Source of the DNA: Chromatiales bacterium
Lineage (GTDB): Bacteria > Pseudomonadota > Gammaproteobacteria > Chromatiales > Chromatiaceae
NCBI GenBank assembly: GCA_024639625.1
Contig: JAHEIA010000173.1
Coordinates: forward strand, 1-6,751
Direction: 5' to 3'
DNA length: 6,751 nucleotides
Part shown: positions 4,363-6,751 of the stretch, in pieces
How the letters are laid out: each line of letters opens with the position of its first letter
How positions within the stretch are numbered: the first letter of the stretch is position 1
Position numbers and translations under genes: made by a program
The notes under the pieces: generated by a model
The model's database searches: none
Seen by the model: only the letters and a program-made list of their open reading frames with translations
Told to the model about the DNA's origin: nothing

Positions 4363-6751
4363 TCATTCGTAGAGGCCACCGGGATGCCCGTCCGCGGGTT
4401 CCTCCGGTGGGGCAGGCCGTGGGTCCGGGGGTGTTTCGTCATACGCGGTGCGGCCGAGAACAGGCTTGCAGACGTCGGAGCCGTCGGCCGGCAGGACGCC
4501 CTGGGTCAACCACTGAAAGGGTACGACCACGTAGGCGTAGGCGAAGCGCAAAACGGTGCCGATCAGATCGGCAGGGGTGACACTAACGCGAAAGTCCGAA
4601 ATATGCCCGTCGACCACCAGTGGGGTGGAAAGGCTGAAGAACTGAGCCCGTTTCGGATAGGGCTCTAGCAGGAGATCGATCTCCTCGGTCTTGAAATCGA
4701 CCGTGCCCGAACCGCGGACGCGGATGGTACTGGTGTCGAGCAGCAGGGTCTTGTCTGCCATCAAGCCGTCGACCAGGTCAAACCTTCCGATCAGGCAGTT
4801 CACCTTGGATTCCGTTCCAGGAATCAAGGTGGGTAAGATCGCGAACAGCAGGTTTACCGCCCAGATGTCGAACACGTCGCCGCGCATGTTTTCCGGCCAG
4901 ACGGCCAGGTCGAGGTAACCGGAGGTGTTGCCTCCGAGGTCGGCAAACTTTTCGCCATGGGATTCCAGCTCCAGGTCGAGACTGAGCCGGCCGGCCACCG
5001 GGCTTTCGGGCTTGATCCGGCGGGCCAGGATTCCGTAGTCCAGACGATCCACCTGCGCGCGGGCCTCTGCGCGGATTTTGTCGCTGCTGCGATCCAGGGC
5101 CAGGGAGATATCCAGCTCTCCGCCGGGCACTTCCAGCGCGATCGGGGACACGTCGAGACGACCGCCGCGAAGCCTCGCATCGAGCCTCCCCCTGCCCAGA
5201 TGATCATCCCCGGACACCACCTCGTCGACCGAGACCTGGAGCTGCCCGTCGATGCTGCGCATCGGCTCCGGGCTGAGGATCGCATGTAGCCTCGCGGGCC
5301 CGGCACTTGCCTGCGCGCTCTCGGTTGCCGCGGCGTCCACCGTATCCCGGGGCCTGGTCGCCCGGATAAGCGACCAGGTCCCGGTCTCAAAGTCGTTGAG
5401 CTGAACGGTCCTGCTGAGCAGCTTGATGTCGATCGTCGGCTTGCCGCTGGTGGTGAACAGGTTCGCTCGGCCCTCGAGTTTGCTGGAGCCGATCTGCAGG
5501 TCCAGGTCTGAGAGCTGATACCCGTCGGATAAGACCTGAAATCGGCCAGCGACGCTGTAGGGTCCCCACGGGGGCAGGCTTAGCACCAGCAGGTCGTCCA
5601 GTTCATCCAAGCGCCCGCCGTGGAGGGACAGCTGAAAATCCATGTCCCTCTGGCCGAGAGGCAAGCTGACTCCGGCGCTCAGCTCCATCTGCGCTCCTGC
5701 CGCCTCGGCGGTGATCTGCATCGGCAGGCGGCCGCTGCCCAAGAGCACCTGCGCCAGACTGTCGGTCTCTACACCTATTCTCACGGGCACATCGTCCAGA
5801 CTGCCTTCTAGATCGATGCGCAAGGGTTGGCCCGCGGGAGCCCCGGCAACGCCCCGGGTGATCTGGCCCTGGCTTTCCGCCTGCAGGTTGGGGTCAAAAA
5901 AGATCCACAGCCCATCGTGGATCTTGAGTTCGATCGCGGATTTTTCCAGCAACTGGCGCAGGCTGTTTCCGCGCAGGCGCAGATCGGCCTGCAGCCGTCC
6001 GGCCGTTGCCTGCAAGCCCTCGACGAGGGCGAGGTGCCTCAGCAGGCGGCCGATGTCGACCCTTTCCGTGGCCAGATCGAGGTTGGCGATAGGCTCGCTC
6101 CCTCGCAAGTCGAGCAGCGCATCGCCGGTAAAAACGGTCTCTTTGATGCTCGCCTGGAAAGGGGCGTGCGCGACGTATCCGTCGCGTATCTGCGCGCTCA
6201 TCTTGAGATCCGAGACCGTCGTGCGGGCAAGCACCAGTCGTTGGATGCTCAGGTCCAGGTCGGCGTCCCGAATCTCGATACGGGACGGTAGCAGTGGGAC
6301 GTCGATGCTCAGGCCCGGAGTGGCGGGCCCCGCCTTTTCGTCGCTGCGCCCCAGGGTCTGCTCCAGCTCTTTGAGGTGCAGGGCGTGGAAGCGTAGGCGG
6401 GCGCTGAACAGTTCCTCCCCCGGAGTGCCGGTCTCGGCCAGCGATCCGCTGAGGCGGCTTCGTCCGAGTCTGGCCTGCAGCTCGTCCAACCGCCAACCGG
6501 TACCCGTGACGTGGAGCACCCCGCGCAAGGAGTAGGGCATGCGAGCCGTGGGATCCACTCCGGTCCAGGCGGAGAGCTGTCCGAGTTGCTTGCCCGCCAG
6601 GGTAAGCCTCAGGCGCGGGCCCTTGTCAGCGGTCCGCGGGCGCAGCTCACCCGCCAACTGAAGGTCCGCGCCGGCACCGGAGAGAGTCGCGTTCACCGGC
6701 CACGGCAGGCCTTGCAGCCAGTGGTCGAGTCCGCCGCCATCGAGCCCGAAG
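4363..6751 (-). CDS. AsmA-family protein, C-terminal part (5' end outside window)
   Basis: The frame runs open through the right edge, so the GTG at 6696 is an internal valine; 795 residues are visible and the stop is TGA at 4363-4365. Most of the protein alternates short polar and hydrophobic stretches rich in Asp, Leu, Gly and Arg, the repeating beta-strand pattern of AsmA-like proteins. The AsmA C-terminal signature is clear at about visible residues 648-727: SKVNCLIGRFDLVDG, LLLDTSTIRVRGSGTVDF, EIDLLLEPYPKRAQFFSL, TPLVVDGHISDFRVSV. A hydrophobic segment follows (about 729-751), then a Pro/Asp/Glu-rich tail of 44 residues. Members are normally anchored in the inner membrane by an N-terminal helix, which would lie outside this window, and extend into the periplasm. 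Better-studied relatives (TamB, YhdP, YdbH) act in phospholipid transfer to the outer membrane; a similar role is inferred. The C-terminus looks more like AsmA/YhjG than YhdP or TamB. The next gene on the strand, sucrose synthase, is 484 bases away, so an operon is not evident. Confidence 0.85.
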   Translation of the reverse strand, partial: FGLDGGGLDHWLQGLPWPVNATLSGAGADLQLAGELRPRTADKGPRLRLTLAGKQLGQLSAWTGVDPTARMPYSLRGVLHVTGTGWRLDELQARLGRSRLSGSLAETGTPGEELFSARLRFHALHLKELEQTLGRSDEKAGPATPGLSIDVPLLPSRIEIRDADLDLSIQRLVLARTTVSDLKMSAQIRDGYVAHAPFQASIKETVFTGDALLDLRGSEPIANLDLATERVDIGRLLRHLALVEGLQATAGRLQADLRLRGNSLRQLLEKSAIELKIHDGLWIFFDPNLQAESQGQITRGVAGAPAGQPLRIDLEGSLDDVPVRIGVETDSLAQVLLGSGRLPMQITAEAAGAQMELSAGVSLPLGQRDMDFQLSLHGGRLDELDDLLVLSLPPWGPYSVAGRFQVLSDGYQLSDLDLQIGSSKLEGRANLFTTSGKPTIDIKLLSRTVQLNDFETGTWSLIRATRPRDTVDAAATESAQASAGPARLHAILSPEPMRSIDGQLQVSVDEVVSGDDHLGRGRLDARLRGGRLDVSPIALEVPGGELDISLALDRSSDKIRAEARAQVDRLDYGILARRIKPESPVAGRLSLDLELESHGEKFADLGGNTSGYLDLAVWPENMRGDVFDIWAVNLLFAILPTLIPGTESKVNCLIGRFDLVDGLMADKTLLLDTSTIRVRGSGTVDFKTEEIDLLLEPYPKRAQFFSLSTPLVVDGHISDFRVSVTPADLIGTVLRFAYAYVVVPFQWLTQGVLPADGSDVCKPVLGRTAYDETPPDPRPAPPEEPADGHPGGLYE

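Noticed and set aside
5642..6535. Open frame of 297 codons on the plus strand opposite the AsmA-like gene
   Set aside because: Its product is dominated by Arg, Ser and Ala with no domain pattern, while the minus-strand frame has the AsmA repeat pattern and C-terminal signature.
1..6751. Insertion sequence, CRISPR array, tRNA or phage remnant
   Set aside because: No transposase-like protein, terminal repeats, regularly spaced repeats or cloverleaf sequence were seen anywhere in the window.

Overview
The window suggests a GC-rich proteobacterium. A gammaproteobacterium of the sulfur- or ammonia-oxidising kind is a reasonable guess, because full-length sucrose synthase is known from relatively few non-photosynthetic bacteria, Nitrosomonas and Acidithiobacillus among them. 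This rests on family knowledge plus base composition; no taxonomic marker is present.

Layout from left to right. (1) Bases 1-549, plus strand: the C-terminal part of a class I SAM-dependent methyltransferase whose start lies outside the window. (2) Bases 562-1389, minus strand: a complete galU (UTP--glucose-1-phosphate uridylyltransferase), convergent with the methyltransferase and only 12 bases from it. (3) Bases 1467-3878, minus strand: a complete sucrose synthase, 77 bases upstream of galU on the same strand. (4) Bases 3879-4362: a 484-base stretch with no convincing gene, which should hold the sucrose synthase promoter and leader. It contains a perfect 16-base dyad, a possible -10 box, some GC-rich hairpins and a weak coding-like frame. 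(5) Bases 4363-6751, minus strand: the C-terminal 795 residues of a large AsmA-family protein, open at the right edge.

The functional centre is the sucrose synthase-galU pair. Sucrose synthase interconverts sucrose plus NDP with NDP-glucose plus fructose. GalU makes UDP-glucose from glucose-1-phosphate and UTP, or runs in reverse. Together they form a node between sucrose and UDP-glucose, which feeds glycogen, exopolysaccharide or compatible-solute sucrose metabolism. The sucrose synthase has a plant-type Q-x5-N pair in the nucleotide-binding region, which may mean it prefers UDP over ADP; that would fit the galU neighbour. The AsmA-like protein (envelope lipid homeostasis) and the methyltransferase have no evident link to this node.

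I do not see a convincing undescribed system here: no mobile element, CRISPR array, tRNA or rRNA. The points most worth a second look are the nucleotide-specificity residues of the sucrose synthase, its pairing with galU, and the dyad in its long leader.
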